DNA of 36,247 nt from Candidatus Nanopelagicaceae bacterium (GCA_018883365.1 VEQF01000010.1:1-36247), one strand, 5' to 3'. Positions 16,875 through 25,826 are shown, numbered from the stretch's first letter. Notes: a model not told the origin generated them from the sequence alone. Program-made: numbers and translations.

Positions 16875-17877
16875 ACTCTTCGCACCAAATCTCATTCATA
16901 GTTTTGTAGTTTTCTTTAGTATGCAATCTATTGCTTAAGTAAATCCAGCTTTCTTTTTCTTGTAAGTTAATTGCAAAACCGGTGCCAGTAAAACCAAAAT
17001 GCCCCATTGCATATCCACTTTTGTTTAGCGCAAATCTGCGAAAGCCTACGCCTTGTACTAACGAATTTCGAGGTTGCGCAAAACTGATTAGTAGAGGAGT
17101 AGGTATAAATTCCTCTAATAATGCAGAGGTGAAAATCTTTAAATCTTCCATAGTAGAAAAAAGTCCTGCATGGCCTGATATGCCTTTGAAAACATGGAAA
17201 GCATTTCCATCGTTTATCTCGCCCGATAAAACATGCTCCCGCCAATTCTTGAAGTCAGAAACTTGTTCTGGCACTACATATGGGGATTTAGTGGAGACCA
17301 TCTTGTACTCAATTGAATCTCCAATAGATGTGGCCGCCACATTGGATTGGTCTGTGGGGGCCGCAAATTGGGTGTTTTTCAAGCCTAATGGCTGAGCAAT
17401 CTCGGATCTAAAAATTTTATCCAGCGAATCGCCGAATACCTTTGTGAGCACTACGCCGAGAGTTATGAAATTCAAATCACTGTAGTGAAACTCTTTTTGC
17501 TTTGGATACTTAAGGGGTAGCGAAATGATCTTGCTTAATACTTGTTCTGGATTAGAGCAAGAAATATAAAAAGGGCGCCATTCCTCCATCCCCGATTCAT
17601 GCCGCAACAAATCTTCAATTGTTATCTCAGCTTTATCTATAGAGTTCCATTGTGGAATAAAGTTACTGACTGAGTCTGAGATTTTTATCAATCCAGAATC
17701 TACCGCCTTCAATATCAGAGTCGTAGTACAAAGAACTTTAGTAACTGAAGCTAAATCAAAACTAGTAGATTCATTAATCGGACTAATCATAGATACACCG
17801 AAGCTCGAGGTGTTACCTGATACTCGAGATTGCCATTTGTCATTGGAAAACTTGGCAATCGCTTTGGCTGAGGTCAC
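16849..17877 (-). CDS. Serine hydrolase, beta-lactamase/AmpC-like family, possible AmiE-type muramyl amidase
   Basis: This 342-residue protein has the penicillin-recognising fold: nucleophile motif S44-V-T-K47, second motif Y132-S-D134 in FHYSDLNFITLG, and third motif H293-F-G295 in GHFGFTGTG. There is no signal peptide, so it should act in the cytoplasm, unlike true beta-lactamases or secreted carboxypeptidases. Bacillus subtilis AmiE, a member of this family, cleaves MurNAc from L-Ala and lies in a mur operon; the neighbours here (dipeptide epimerase, anmK, importer, murQ) suggest a similar job on imported muropeptides. The start overlaps the epimerase stop as ATGA. Another peptidase or esterase role cannot be excluded. 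Confidence 0.85.
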   Translation of the reverse strand: MTSAKAIAKFSNDKWQSRVSGNTSSFGVSMISPINESTSFDLASVTKVLCTTTLILKAVDSGLIKISDSVSNFIPQWNSIDKAEITIEDLLRHESGMEEWRPFYISCSNPEQVLSKIISLPLKYPKQKEFHYSDLNFITLGVVLTKVFGDSLDKIFRSEIAQPLGLKNTQFAAPTDQSNVAATSIGDSIEYKMVSTKSPYVVPEQVSDFKNWREHVLSGEINDGNAFHVFKGISGHAGLFSTMEDLKIFTSALLEEFIPTPLLISFAQPRNSLVQGVGFRRFALNKSGYAMGHFGFTGTGFAINLQEKESWIYLSNRLHTKENYKTMNEIWCEEFKEFSFLG

Positions 17878-18839
17878 GAACTGACCTTACTTGCTTGGTA
17901 ATTGATTTTGCTATCTTTAATCCACCACGCCGCATCAAGATCGTGAATTACATCCGGCGCTACAAGATTTGCCAAATTAATAGCGGCTCGAATTCCGAGA
18001 TCTCCCTCCATCATCGAGCCGATAGAAACATTTAGACCTGCAGCTTGAGCATCACGCACTAATTTAAGAGCAGGAGATACGCCGCCAGCTTTTAGAATTT
18101 TTATATTCAAGAATTCAAAGGCCCCACTTTCCAAGGTTTTCATGAGATCTTCGGAGGTAAAGCAGGATTCATCGGCCATAAGGGGAATGCTTGATCGTTC
18201 CGCCAATGCTTTGTGCCCTGGTAGATCAAATCTATGTAACGGTTGCTCCAAATACTCAATATGTGCCCCGGTTTTTGCCAATTCCGCCGACGCGCGGATT
18301 GCATAATCGAGCTGCCATGCTTGGTTGGGATCAATCCTTATCAAGGCATACTCCCCGGCAAGATCTCTAATAATCTCCACCCGGCGCAATAAGTTAGAAA
18401 TGGAATCCTGTTCTACCTTTAATTTAAAGGCGGTGAAGCCAGCCGCTTTTCTATCAGCCACAATCTTTGGAAGCTCAGATAATTGAGCAATAGGTATTGT
18501 GACATCGGTTTTTACTGAACAACTTTCACTTGGTTCTAAATTCCACCAAGCCATGTCCAAGGCAGCTTTGCTGCTATTCAGTAGATCCAAATCTGCAATT
18601 ACCTCAGGTGTTATCTCGGTTAATGCTTGAACTTGCTTCGAGTTTAATTCCTGCCATATTTCCTCAAAACTATCGCCAGAAATTTGTGGAGTAGCAACGC
18701 ATTCGCCAACTCCAATTTCTCCAGACTCCAGTTGAACGCTAACTCGTATTACCGGATAGGCGCTAACCTGACGAAGCGCAGTTATAAATGGTTCTTTCAA
18801 GTGAACCATTTCTTGCGAAACAGTGATACTTTTAATCAT
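17874..18839 (-). CDS. Dipeptide (L-Ala-D/L-Glu) epimerase, enolase superfamily
   Basis: This 321-residue enzyme has an enolase-superfamily capping domain then a TIM barrel. Catalytic K139-L-K141 (KxK), metal ligands D170 (RIDPNQAW), E198 (EQP) and D223 (ADES), and the opposite-face lysine K247 in NIKILKAGG are all present. A C-terminal D300-L-D302 matches the DxD that binds the dipeptide amino group in this subgroup. L-Ala-D-Glu from murein peptides would be turned to L-Ala-L-Glu for ordinary peptidases. Its ATG abuts the ATG of the divergent GNAT gene (CATATG), so its promoter must lie inside that gene; no clear -10 box was seen. It overlaps the serine hydrolase start by 4 nt. Confidence 0.9.
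   Translation of the reverse strand: MIKSITVSQEMVHLKEPFITALRQVSAYPVIRVSVQLESGEIGVGECVATPQISGDSFEEIWQELNSKQVQALTEITPEVIADLDLLNSSKAALDMAWWNLEPSESCSVKTDVTIPIAQLSELPKIVADRKAAGFTAFKLKVEQDSISNLLRRVEIIRDLAGEYALIRIDPNQAWQLDYAIRASAELAKTGAHIEYLEQPLHRFDLPGHKALAERSSIPLMADESCFTSEDLMKTLESGAFEFLNIKILKAGGVSPALKLVRDAQAAGLNVSIGSMMEGDLGIRAAINLANLVAPDVIHDLDAAWWIKDSKINYQASKVSS
18827..18832 (+). promoter_or_regulatory. -10 box for leaderless GNAT gene, inside the epimerase gene
   Basis: TACTTT ends 7 nt before the ATG at 18840. It lies within the first codons of the divergent epimerase gene, since the two start codons touch. Confidence 0.4.
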
Positions 18840-19334
18840 ATGGAGTTTCGCACTGCTTCTCTTGCCGAGCTAACAGATATTGCAAAGTTGTTCCATGCTT
18901 GCTGGCATGTTTCATATAAAGATCTTTTGTCAGAAGAGGTACGAATAGAAATGACTGTTGATGAAGCAGCCAATTTATGGCGTCCTTCGTTGGTTGAGCC
19001 AAATGGCAAAGAGACAGTAATTGGAACCCTTGGAACACAAATTGTTTCAGTATTTCGGATTGGCGCCGAGAAAGAGAATCCTGAAAATGGCCATCTTTTC
19101 TCGCTGTATGTAAATCCTGAAGTGGCAGGGCAGGGGTTAGGCAAGAAATCTTTGCTTGAGGCGCAAAGTAGATTGCGCCAAAAAGGCTTTAAAACCATGA
19201 GTTTATGGGTTTTTGAAAAGAATGAGATCGCCAAAGGTTTGTACCAAAGTTTTGGATTCCATCCAACTGGATCCTCCAGAGTTGATGAACGCTGGAAAGA
19301 GACCGAGATTGAAATGTCCAAAACACTTACCTGA
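18840..19334 (+). CDS. GNAT-family N-acetyltransferase
   Basis: This protein of 164 residues has a GNAT fold with the acetyl-CoA pyrophosphate loop VAGQGLGKKSL (Q/R-x-x-G-x-G) near residue 97-107, followed by helix and the C-terminal ALW-like FEKNEIAKGLYQSFGF region. The acceptor substrate is unknown. The frame is open back to 18684, but the natural start is the ATG at 18840 (MEFRTASLAELTDI), which fits the family N-terminus and lies 7 nt after a TACTTT box. It stands alone on plus between the minus-strand anmK and epimerase genes, and its last 8 nt overlap anmK. Context hints at amino-sugar or peptide acetylation, not shown. Confidence 0.85.
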   Translation: MEFRTASLAELTDIAKLFHACWHVSYKDLLSEEVRIEMTVDEAANLWRPSLVEPNGKETVIGTLGTQIVSVFRIGAEKENPENGHLFSLYVNPEVAGQGLGKKSLLEAQSRLRQKGFKTMSLWVFEKNEIAKGLYQSFGFHPTGSSRVDERWKETEIEMSKTLT

Positions 19335-20484
19335 TAACTACTTTGTAATTTCCTTCAGGTTTTGGTTTTGGCAACTGTAATGGCTCTGCGCCAGGTGTAA
19401 ATGAACCCAATATGCGATTTCCTTTTGCGCCTGTGCATGAAGGCACAGCGCCTGGCAATCCAAACCAGGATAAGAAGCCAATCAGCGCAAAGGTGGCTGA
19501 TTCTTTTTGTCTAGGGTCAAGGCCTAAAACTGACATTGGCTGGACTTTGCAATTAGGCAATCTTTCTTGCAAACGAGACATCATTAATGGATTTGCAGAT
19601 CCCCCACCATGAATGTACAGATTTGATAAGTTAAATCGATCTACCTCTATTGCTACCGTTTCAACAGTCAACTCCAAAAGCGTTCTTACTACATCGGCAA
19701 TCTTCCAACTTTCAACCGGGCCAAAGAAGCTCTCAATGTAAGGCAGATGAAATAGCTCCTTGCCAGTTGATTTTGGTGGCTGAGCTTTGTAGTAAGGCTC
19801 CTCAAGCATTTTCGCCAGGACCGCTTGATTGATCGCACCTGTCAAGGCAATCTGAGAATCCTTGTCATACTTTATTTTTCCTTTTGAATGCGCTTGAAGC
19901 GCTGCATCCATTAATCCATTTGCCGGCCCAATGTCATATGCAATTGGTGACATTCCACGTCCAGTCACTGTGATGTTGGAAATTCCACCAAGATTTAAAG
20001 CTCCGACCGGTTCGTTGTAATCGCCAAACATCATTTGATCCATAAGGCTTACTAATGGGGCACCATGACCACCCGCGGCCACATCTCTAGAACGAACGTT
20101 GGAAAGCACCGGTATGCCGGTGTTTTCAGCGATCCATGTGGGTTCCCCCAACTGCAAAGTTCCCAGAGCGTGGTTGTTTTCAATCCAATGAAACAGGGTC
20201 TGACCATGAGAAACAATCAATTGAACATCGTGGGTTCCGATTACCTCTTTGGCAGCAGCCGCAAAAGCTTGACCAATATAGGTATCTAACTGACAAACCC
20301 GTTCCATATCAATTGAGCGTGGCGGCATTGAGTCAGCTATTAGTGCATGAAGTTTTTCTTCATAAGGAAAACTCTTGAAGTTTAAAACCTCTAATGTAAT
20401 TTCACCGTTGTTTTCCTGAAAATCGCATAAAGCAACATCAATTCCATCATAAGATGTTCCAGAAATCATTCCTACGATTTTCAC
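19327..20484 (-). CDS. anmK: Anhydro-N-acetylmuramic acid kinase
   Basis: This 385-residue kinase opens 1,6-anhydro-MurNAc and phosphorylates it to MurNAc-6-phosphate using ATP. The family start MISGTSYDGIDVAL is present, as are GHGAPLV, LNLGGISNITV and YDIGPANGLMD with the catalytic aspartate, and the HGGGSANP phosphate loop. Length is typical. I place the start at GTG 20484 (VKIVGMISGTS) because GGAGGT lies 6 nt upstream; a TTG at 20502 is the other option. It overlaps the ABC ATPase stop as GTGA, so it is the last coupled gene of the importer run. Its product is the substrate of MurQ encoded at the head of this gene run. Confidence 0.95.
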   Translation of the reverse strand: MKIVGMISGTSYDGIDVALCDFQENNGEITLEVLNFKSFPYEEKLHALIADSMPPRSIDMERVCQLDTYIGQAFAAAAKEVIGTHDVQLIVSHGQTLFHWIENNHALGTLQLGEPTWIAENTGIPVLSNVRSRDVAAGGHGAPLVSLMDQMMFGDYNEPVGALNLGGISNITVTGRGMSPIAYDIGPANGLMDAALQAHSKGKIKYDKDSQIALTGAINQAVLAKMLEEPYYKAQPPKSTGKELFHLPYIESFFGPVESWKIADVVRTLLELTVETVAIEVDRFNLSNLYIHGGGSANPLMMSRLQERLPNCKVQPMSVLGLDPRQKESATFALIGFLSWFGLPGAVPSCTGAKGNRILGSFTPGAEPLQLPKPKPEGNYKVVIR

Positions 20485-21431
20485 TTTAATACCTCCGGAC
20501 AAGCCACTAAATGGTGTGAAGTCAATTCCAGAAGCTCTGGTACTTTTTCAGCACAAGCTGGAACTGCAATCGGACATCTCTGATTGAAGGCACAACCCTT
20601 AGGAAGATTAGCTGGATCAGGAACTTCACCTTCGAGAACATTTTCAAAATCAATCCCACGAACTGTAGTGTGTTCTGGAATAGATTGAATTAGAGCTTTG
20701 GTGTAAGGATGCTTTGGGGAACTTAAAACCTCGCTCCAACTGCCATATTCAACAACTCTTCCTAAATACATAACTGCGATGTCATCGCTGATATGTCGAA
20801 CCATAGATAAGTCATGACTAATGAAGATGTAGGTAAGATTAAATTGGTTTTTTAGATCAACTAATAAATTCATCACATCTGCGCGTACTGAGACATCCAA
20901 AGCGGATACCGGCTCATCAAGTACCAATAAATCTGGCTCTGCCGCCAAAGCTCTTGCAATAGCTACACGCTGTCGTTGGCCACCAGAGAGCTGGTGTGGG
21001 AAGCGGTTTTGCATATCTTCCGCAATTCCAACTACTGATAAAAGCTCAATTACTCGCGCATTTACTTGATCTTCAGCCCTTAACTTGTGGGTTTTAATCA
21101 CTTCAGCAATGCATGCCCCGATGGTCTGTCTTGGGTTGAGCGATGAGTACGGATCTTGAAATACCAACTGCGTTTTTGTGTGATGACTCCTAAGACCATT
21201 TCGCACCCCTTGGCCCAAAGGAGCTCCGCTCCAATTTAGTGAACCTTCAGTTGGCTGCTCTAACCCCACTATTAATCTTGCCAATGTTGATTTACCACAA
21301 CCGCTCTCTCCAACAATGCCAAGAGTTTTGCCTTTTTCAACTGTTAAGGAGACTCCATTTAACGCGTTCACAACAGTTTTGCGGGATTTAATACTGTACT
21401 TCTTTGTCACATCGCGAATAGTTAATGTCAT
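20481..21431 (-). CDS. Oligopeptide-type ABC transporter ATP-binding protein (DppF/OppF-like)
   Basis: This 316-residue ATPase energises the import complex. It has Walker A GESGCGKST, Q-loop in LVFQDPYSSLNP, signature LSGGQRQRVAIARAL, Walker B LLVLDEPVSALD and the C-terminal oligopeptide-transporter extension with cysteines (CAFNQRCP). The ATG at 21431 is chosen because GGGAGG lies 6 nt upstream and it overlaps the previous stop as ATGA; the frame continues to 21458 without signal. Cargo is inferred to be murein peptides or anhydroMurNAc-peptides from the linked anmK, murQ and epimerase. Confidence 0.93.
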   Translation of the reverse strand: MTLTIRDVTKKYSIKSRKTVVNALNGVSLTVEKGKTLGIVGESGCGKSTLARLIVGLEQPTEGSLNWSGAPLGQGVRNGLRSHHTKTQLVFQDPYSSLNPRQTIGACIAEVIKTHKLRAEDQVNARVIELLSVVGIAEDMQNRFPHQLSGGQRQRVAIARALAAEPDLLVLDEPVSALDVSVRADVMNLLVDLKNQFNLTYIFISHDLSMVRHISDDIAVMYLGRVVEYGSWSEVLSSPKHPYTKALIQSIPEHTTVRGIDFENVLEGEVPDPANLPKGCAFNQRCPIAVPACAEKVPELLELTSHHLVACPEVLK

Positions 21432-22390
21432 GAAGCACCTCCCAATGGAAAGAAGCAAGCGACTGATCCCGTTTGATTATTTTTTAACTCAGGGCGATGA
21501 CTAAAACAAATGTCCTTAGCGCTGCTGCAACGAGGTGCAAAAGCGCAATTATTAATAACTTGCCAAGGTTTTGGCGGAACCCCAGGTATTGAAGCTAATT
21601 TCTCGCGGTTGTTACCTACAGCTGGTAAGGATGCAAGTAGACCAGCGGTGTAGGGATGCTTTGGAGCTTTGAACATTTCCTCAACTGTTCCTACTTCAAC
21701 AACTCGACCGGCATACATAACAATGACTCGATCAACAAGATTTGCCACAACCCCCAAGTCATGAGTGATCCAAAGCATCGACATTTGGCGTCGTTTTCTC
21801 TCGCGTGCCACTAAAGCCAATATCTGCCGCTGAATTGTCACATCCAGGGCGGTTGTGGGCTCATCTGCAATTAGCAGCTGTGGTGATAAGAGAAGTGACA
21901 TCGCAATCATCACTCTTTGACGCATTCCCCCAGAAAATTCATGTGGATAGCTATCAAAAGCACGATCTGGATCAGCTATTCCAACCGCAGCCAAACCATT
22001 GAGAATATGGGCTTTTCTATCGGCGATTTCGTGTTCGTGTGAGTCTAAAACCTCCATTAGTTGGTCGCCGATTTTCATGACCGGATTAAGAGCGGTCATC
22101 GGGTCCTGATAAATCATCGCAATTTGATTGCCTCTGATTTCGCGCATTTCCTCAGTTGAAAGTTTTAGCAAATCCTTGCCTTGGAAATTTATTTCTCCTG
22201 AATCAATCCTTAAGCCCCTCGCTAGAAGACCCAGAATAGAAAGGGCTGAAAGGGTTTTACCTGAACCGCTTTCGCCAACAACACCTACCGCCTCACCTGC
22301 TTTTAGTTCAAAACTGACATCGTTGACTAATACTCTTTTGTCATCGGAGATTACAACCGATAAATTCTTTATCTCAAGTAAATTACTCAT
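21428..22390 (-). CDS. Oligopeptide-type ABC transporter ATP-binding protein (DppD/OppD-like)
   Basis: This 320-residue ATPase is the second nucleotide-binding subunit. It has GESGSGKTLSAL (Walker A), MIYQDPMTALNP, FSGGMRQRVMIAMSL (signature), LLIADEPTTALD (Walker B) and a C-terminal cysteine extension (NCAFAPRCSSAKDIC), as in OppD/DppD. AAGGAG lies about 6 nt before the ATG. Its start overlaps the permease stop and its stop overlaps the next ATPase as ATGA, so all are made together. Confidence 0.93.
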   Translation of the reverse strand: MSNLLEIKNLSVVISDDKRVLVNDVSFELKAGEAVGVVGESGSGKTLSALSILGLLARGLRIDSGEINFQGKDLLKLSTEEMREIRGNQIAMIYQDPMTALNPVMKIGDQLMEVLDSHEHEIADRKAHILNGLAAVGIADPDRAFDSYPHEFSGGMRQRVMIAMSLLLSPQLLIADEPTTALDVTIQRQILALVARERKRRQMSMLWITHDLGVVANLVDRVIVMYAGRVVEVGTVEEMFKAPKHPYTAGLLASLPAVGNNREKLASIPGVPPKPWQVINNCAFAPRCSSAKDICFSHRPELKNNQTGSVACFFPLGGAS

Positions 22391-23253
22391 CCGCTGCTCC
22401 TTCTTGCCGGATCTAGAGCATCGCGAAGTCCGTCACCAACAAGATTTAAGCCAACCACTACAACAGTTATGAATAACGATGGGAAGAACAAAGACCACCA
22501 AGCAAAAGCGGCTAATGGTTGAGCTTCAGAAACCATCAAGCCCAGAGACGCATCTGGTGGTTGGGTGCCAAGTCCCAAGAAAGACAATCCAGATTCAGTC
22601 AGAATAGCCCAAGACAGTGAAAGAGCAATCTGCACAACAATCGGCGCTAAAACATTTGGCATGACATGACGAATCAAGATTCTTGGAGTTGAGAAGCCCA
22701 ATACCCGAACTGATTTCACGTAATCCATCTCTTTTACCGTTAGTACCGGACCGCGAGCAACCCTGATAAAAATCGGGGTATAAACAATGGCAATTGCAAT
22801 TGAGGTATCAATCCAGGAATTACCCAGACTGTTTACGATAGCTAGCGCCAACAGAATCGCTGGGAAAGCGAAAATAACATCGCTGGCTCGCACTACCAAT
22901 CCATCGAGCCAACCACCGAAAAACCCTCCAATGACACCTAGAAATACCCCAACCAGCGCCGCGATTCCGACTGACAGCAAAGCCACAGATAATGAGCGGC
23001 TCATGCCATCGATCGAACGCGAAAAAATATCTCTACCAAATTGATCTGTGCCAAACCAATAAGTGCCACTAGGTCCTTTAAGGGCATCTACTGGGTTTTG
23101 CTCGAGTGGATCAATTGGAGCCAAATTGAGCGCCGAAATTATGGAAAGCGTGACCATGATTAGCACCAGAATTAAACCAATGACTCCACTTGTGCTTTTA
23201 AAGTAGTAATGCACCCAGTCTTTACTCGATGCTGCTTTTGTTTCTTTACTCAT
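22387..23253 (-). CDS. Oligopeptide-type ABC transporter permease (DppC/OppC-like)
   Basis: This 288-residue permease has an N-terminal membrane segment followed by the binding-protein-dependent permease domain, including GTDQFGRDIFSR near residue 70 and the EAA loop (VRVLGFSTPRILIRHVMPN) that contacts the ATPases. About six membrane helices are visible. The ATG at 23253 overlaps the DppB-like stop as ATGA and is preferred to a TTG at 23286. Confidence 0.92.
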   Translation of the reverse strand: MSKETKAASSKDWVHYYFKSTSGVIGLILVLIMVTLSIISALNLAPIDPLEQNPVDALKGPSGTYWFGTDQFGRDIFSRSIDGMSRSLSVALLSVGIAALVGVFLGVIGGFFGGWLDGLVVRASDVIFAFPAILLALAIVNSLGNSWIDTSIAIAIVYTPIFIRVARGPVLTVKEMDYVKSVRVLGFSTPRILIRHVMPNVLAPIVVQIALSLSWAILTESGLSFLGLGTQPPDASLGLMVSEAQPLAAFAWWSLFFPSLFITVVVVGLNLVGDGLRDALDPARRSSG

Positions 23254-24194
23254 TTGATTCTTGGATCCACCTTTCGATAAACCCAATCGGTGATCAAGTT
23301 AATGGTCACAAACAAAATTGCAAAAACCATAATGCTGCTTTGCACCGTGGCATATTCACGCTTATTGATGGCGTCCAAGATTTGTCGGCCCATTCCGGGT
23401 AGCGCAAATATTTTTTCAACAATGACCGCTCCACCAAGAAGATAGCCAAATTGAATACCAGTCATAGTCACGATAGGAATCAATGAATTTCTCAGTACAT
23501 GTTTTAATCGGACCACCCTAGGTTTAACACCTTTACCATATGCGGTACGAATGAAATCTTTGTCTACCGTTTCAAGTAATGCTGATCGGGTAGTTCTCAT
23601 AATTGGTGCGGCAACCGCTATCCCTAAAACCAAGCTTGGAAATAACATCTGTTGCAGATTCATAGATAGATCTTCAAATGGGGTCATATATTCATAGCCA
23701 TTTGGGAAATACTGAAACTTGTTGGCCATTACCGTCACAATGGTTGTGCTCAAAACAAAACCTGGGATGGCTAAGGCTAAAAGACCAAAAAATTGACCCA
23801 GAAAATCACGTGCGCTACCGGGCTTACGGGCGCTGAACATGCCGATTGAGATACCAATCAAAACCCCCAAAAGGGTGCCAAATAAGGCTAATTGCATGGT
23901 TACCAAAAGCGCTGACTTGGTTAGATCCCAAACAGGGGCACCGGTCGAGTAAGAAAAACCTAAATCACCGGATAAGAAGCTGCTCATCCAAGATAAATAT
24001 TGACCAATTAGTGGTTGATCAATTCCATAATACTTACGCAAGCTCTCGATTTGCTCTGGAGTTAGTACACCAGTTTCAATACCAAGTGAGCTAGTAATTG
24101 TGTCACCTGGAATTACTCGTAAAACTACAAAAACAAAAACAGAAATACCAAATAGTGTCGTCAGCACTGAGGGTAAGCGCTTAAGAAAAGCCAT
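23250..24194 (-). CDS. Oligopeptide-type ABC transporter permease (DppB/OppB-like)
   Basis: This 314-residue membrane protein opens with the family segment LTTLFGISVFVFVVLRVIPGD, has the periplasmic region with YGIDQPLIGQYLSW, and the EAA loop (RTAYGKGVKPRVVRLKHVLRN). Six membrane helices are expected. An AAGGA lies about 7 nt upstream of the ATG. A strong stem-loop separates it from the binding-protein gene. It pairs with the DppC-like permease. Confidence 0.93.
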   Translation of the reverse strand: MAFLKRLPSVLTTLFGISVFVFVVLRVIPGDTITSSLGIETGVLTPEQIESLRKYYGIDQPLIGQYLSWMSSFLSGDLGFSYSTGAPVWDLTKSALLVTMQLALFGTLLGVLIGISIGMFSARKPGSARDFLGQFFGLLALAIPGFVLSTTIVTVMANKFQYFPNGYEYMTPFEDLSMNLQQMLFPSLVLGIAVAAPIMRTTRSALLETVDKDFIRTAYGKGVKPRVVRLKHVLRNSLIPIVTMTGIQFGYLLGGAVIVEKIFALPGMGRQILDAINKREYATVQSSIMVFAILFVTINLITDWVYRKVDPRIK

Positions 24195-24227
24195 TCACCA
24201 TTCCTTGTTTGAATTCACTTGAAATTG

Positions 24228-24261
24228 TTAGGGCGTGTGGAGGTTAATCCACACGCCCTAA
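24228..24261 (-). terminator. Strong intercistronic stem-loop between SBP and permease genes
   Basis: TTAGGGCGTGTGGA and its exact complement form a perfect 14-bp stem with a 6-nt loop. On the minus strand it follows the binding-protein stop by 11 nt and precedes the permease start. The next bases (CAATTTCAAG) lack a T-run, so it is more likely a partial terminator or 3' end stabiliser that lets the binding protein be made in excess over the membrane parts. Confidence 0.7.
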
Positions 24262-24272
24262 TTAACTACTTT

Positions 24273-25787
24273 TTAACCAAGCTGAGCGGAACGAAGCTGT
24301 AGCAACGATCCGTTTGCTAGTGCGGAGAATCCACGTAGCTTCTTTGTTGCTACGCGATACTCAAATGGAGTCGCAAGCCATACCCAAACCGCATTGTCTT
24401 CAAGCTCCTTGGAGATTGCGACATATGAGCTCTTTCGATCTGCCACTTTGCCACTTGCTTTGCCCTTGATGAAGTTTGCATCAAGAGTTGCAGATGAATA
24501 AGTAGCAACCTTGTTTAGGTTTCCAGTTGAGGTGAAGTAGCGGGTGTACATGGTGTCTGGATCAATACGTCCACCATTGTTAGCCAATGTTGCGGTGAAA
24601 TCCGCCGCTAACCAACGAGGCACGTAAGTCGCCTGCTCAACGATATCCAAATCCATTGTGATATTTACCTTAGCTAGCTGCGCCTTTAGGTTTTGTGCCA
24701 TCGCGACTGAAGTTGCCCAGCCAGTGCTGGTAACGAGAGTTTTGAAAGTTACACCTGAAGACTTTCCTGCAGCTGCTAGGTATTCCTTAGCTTTTGCTAA
24801 ATCCTGCTTAGGGCAAGGACGAGCAAGTGGGTCAGAACGGAAAGCTGGGCTGGTGATTGGACCAGTTACTTGGCCTTGGCCAAGCAAAGCGGTATTAATC
24901 AACTCATTACGGTCAATCGCACACTGAATAGCAAGACGTACGTTCTTGTCATTCAAAGGTGCGACCTTTGTGTTGAACTGCAATGCGTAGTAACCAAGAG
25001 CTGGGGTCTTGAACATCTTCAGATTGCTCTTTACCTGACGCGCAATCAGCGGATCAGTAACAATTCCCATTCCAATTGTTCCTGCATTAAGCGCTGAAAG
25101 AATTGAAGCTTCATTTGGGATTACGCGGATTGTTACATCCTTGATTTTTGGTTCGCCCATGAAGTAATCAGAGTTAGCAGTCAATTTCAATGATTGAGTT
25201 GGCTCCCATGAAACCCACTTGTAAGGACCGGTTCCGTTTGGCTTGTTAGCGCCACCAATCTTTCCGGCATCAATGTCAGCCTTGGAAAGCATCGCCATGT
25301 TTACACCTTCAAGTGCAGCGAGAATCGGTGCGTTTGGAATAGACATGTTCAAAATCAACTTACGGCCATCTGCCTTAATTGACGTGATTGTTGCGATATT
25401 TGCACGAGCAGCAGCGCCGGTCTTTGTATCAAGAATACGCTCTAGAGATGCTTTTGCATCATCTGCATCAAAAGTTGATCCGTCGTGGAACTTAACGCCT
25501 TGACGAAGGTTGAGAGTTAGAGTCTTTCCATCTTTAGAAAAAATCCAAGAAGTTGCCAGACCACCCTTGATTGCGTTTTTGGCACCAATCTCAATCAAGC
25601 TGCCATAAACCAAACCAAGTCCACGAACTGTTGCGAAGTTTGTCGCGGTATGTGGATCTGTTTTATCGATATCTAGAACGCTGCCAATTACCAAACTGGT
25701 ATCTGCAGCTCTTGCGGGCTGGCCAACGAAAATGCCGCCGAGCATGGCGGTAATCGCAAGGCCGGTCCATACTTTACGTAGTTTCAC
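24273..25787 (-). CDS. ABC transporter substrate-binding protein, SBP family 5
   Basis: This protein of 504 residues is the extracellular receptor of the importer. A Sec-type signal is present: basic VKLRK, a hydrophobic core and ARA before ADTS; no lipobox cysteine is seen, so attachment is unclear. Family 5 features include GLVYGSLIE, LRQGVKFHDGSTFDADDAKASL and RLAIQCAIDRNELI. Members bind peptides and, in MppA, murein tripeptide. The GTG at 25787 is chosen because AAAGGA lies about 6 nt upstream; the frame runs to 25817. It follows murR, and a dyad lies just upstream. Ligand inferred from context to be a muropeptide or sugar-peptide. Confidence 0.92.
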   Translation of the reverse strand: MKLRKVWTGLAITAMLGGIFVGQPARAADTSLVIGSVLDIDKTDPHTATNFATVRGLGLVYGSLIEIGAKNAIKGGLATSWIFSKDGKTLTLNLRQGVKFHDGSTFDADDAKASLERILDTKTGAAARANIATITSIKADGRKLILNMSIPNAPILAALEGVNMAMLSKADIDAGKIGGANKPNGTGPYKWVSWEPTQSLKLTANSDYFMGEPKIKDVTIRVIPNEASILSALNAGTIGMGIVTDPLIARQVKSNLKMFKTPALGYYALQFNTKVAPLNDKNVRLAIQCAIDRNELINTALLGQGQVTGPITSPAFRSDPLARPCPKQDLAKAKEYLAAAGKSSGVTFKTLVTSTGWATSVAMAQNLKAQLAKVNITMDLDIVEQATYVPRWLAADFTATLANNGGRIDPDTMYTRYFTSTGNLNKVATYSSATLDANFIKGKASGKVADRKSSYVAISKELEDNAVWVWLATPFEYRVATKKLRGFSALANGSLLQLRSAQLG

Positions 25788-25826
25788 TTGCTTTCCTTTC
25801 AACGAGGGATAACTCAATCCTTCTCT

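Noticed and set aside
16849-17877. True beta-lactamase giving antibiotic resistance
   Set aside because: There is no signal peptide, the second motif is YSD rather than YAN/YSN, and the neighbours are peptidoglycan-salvage genes.
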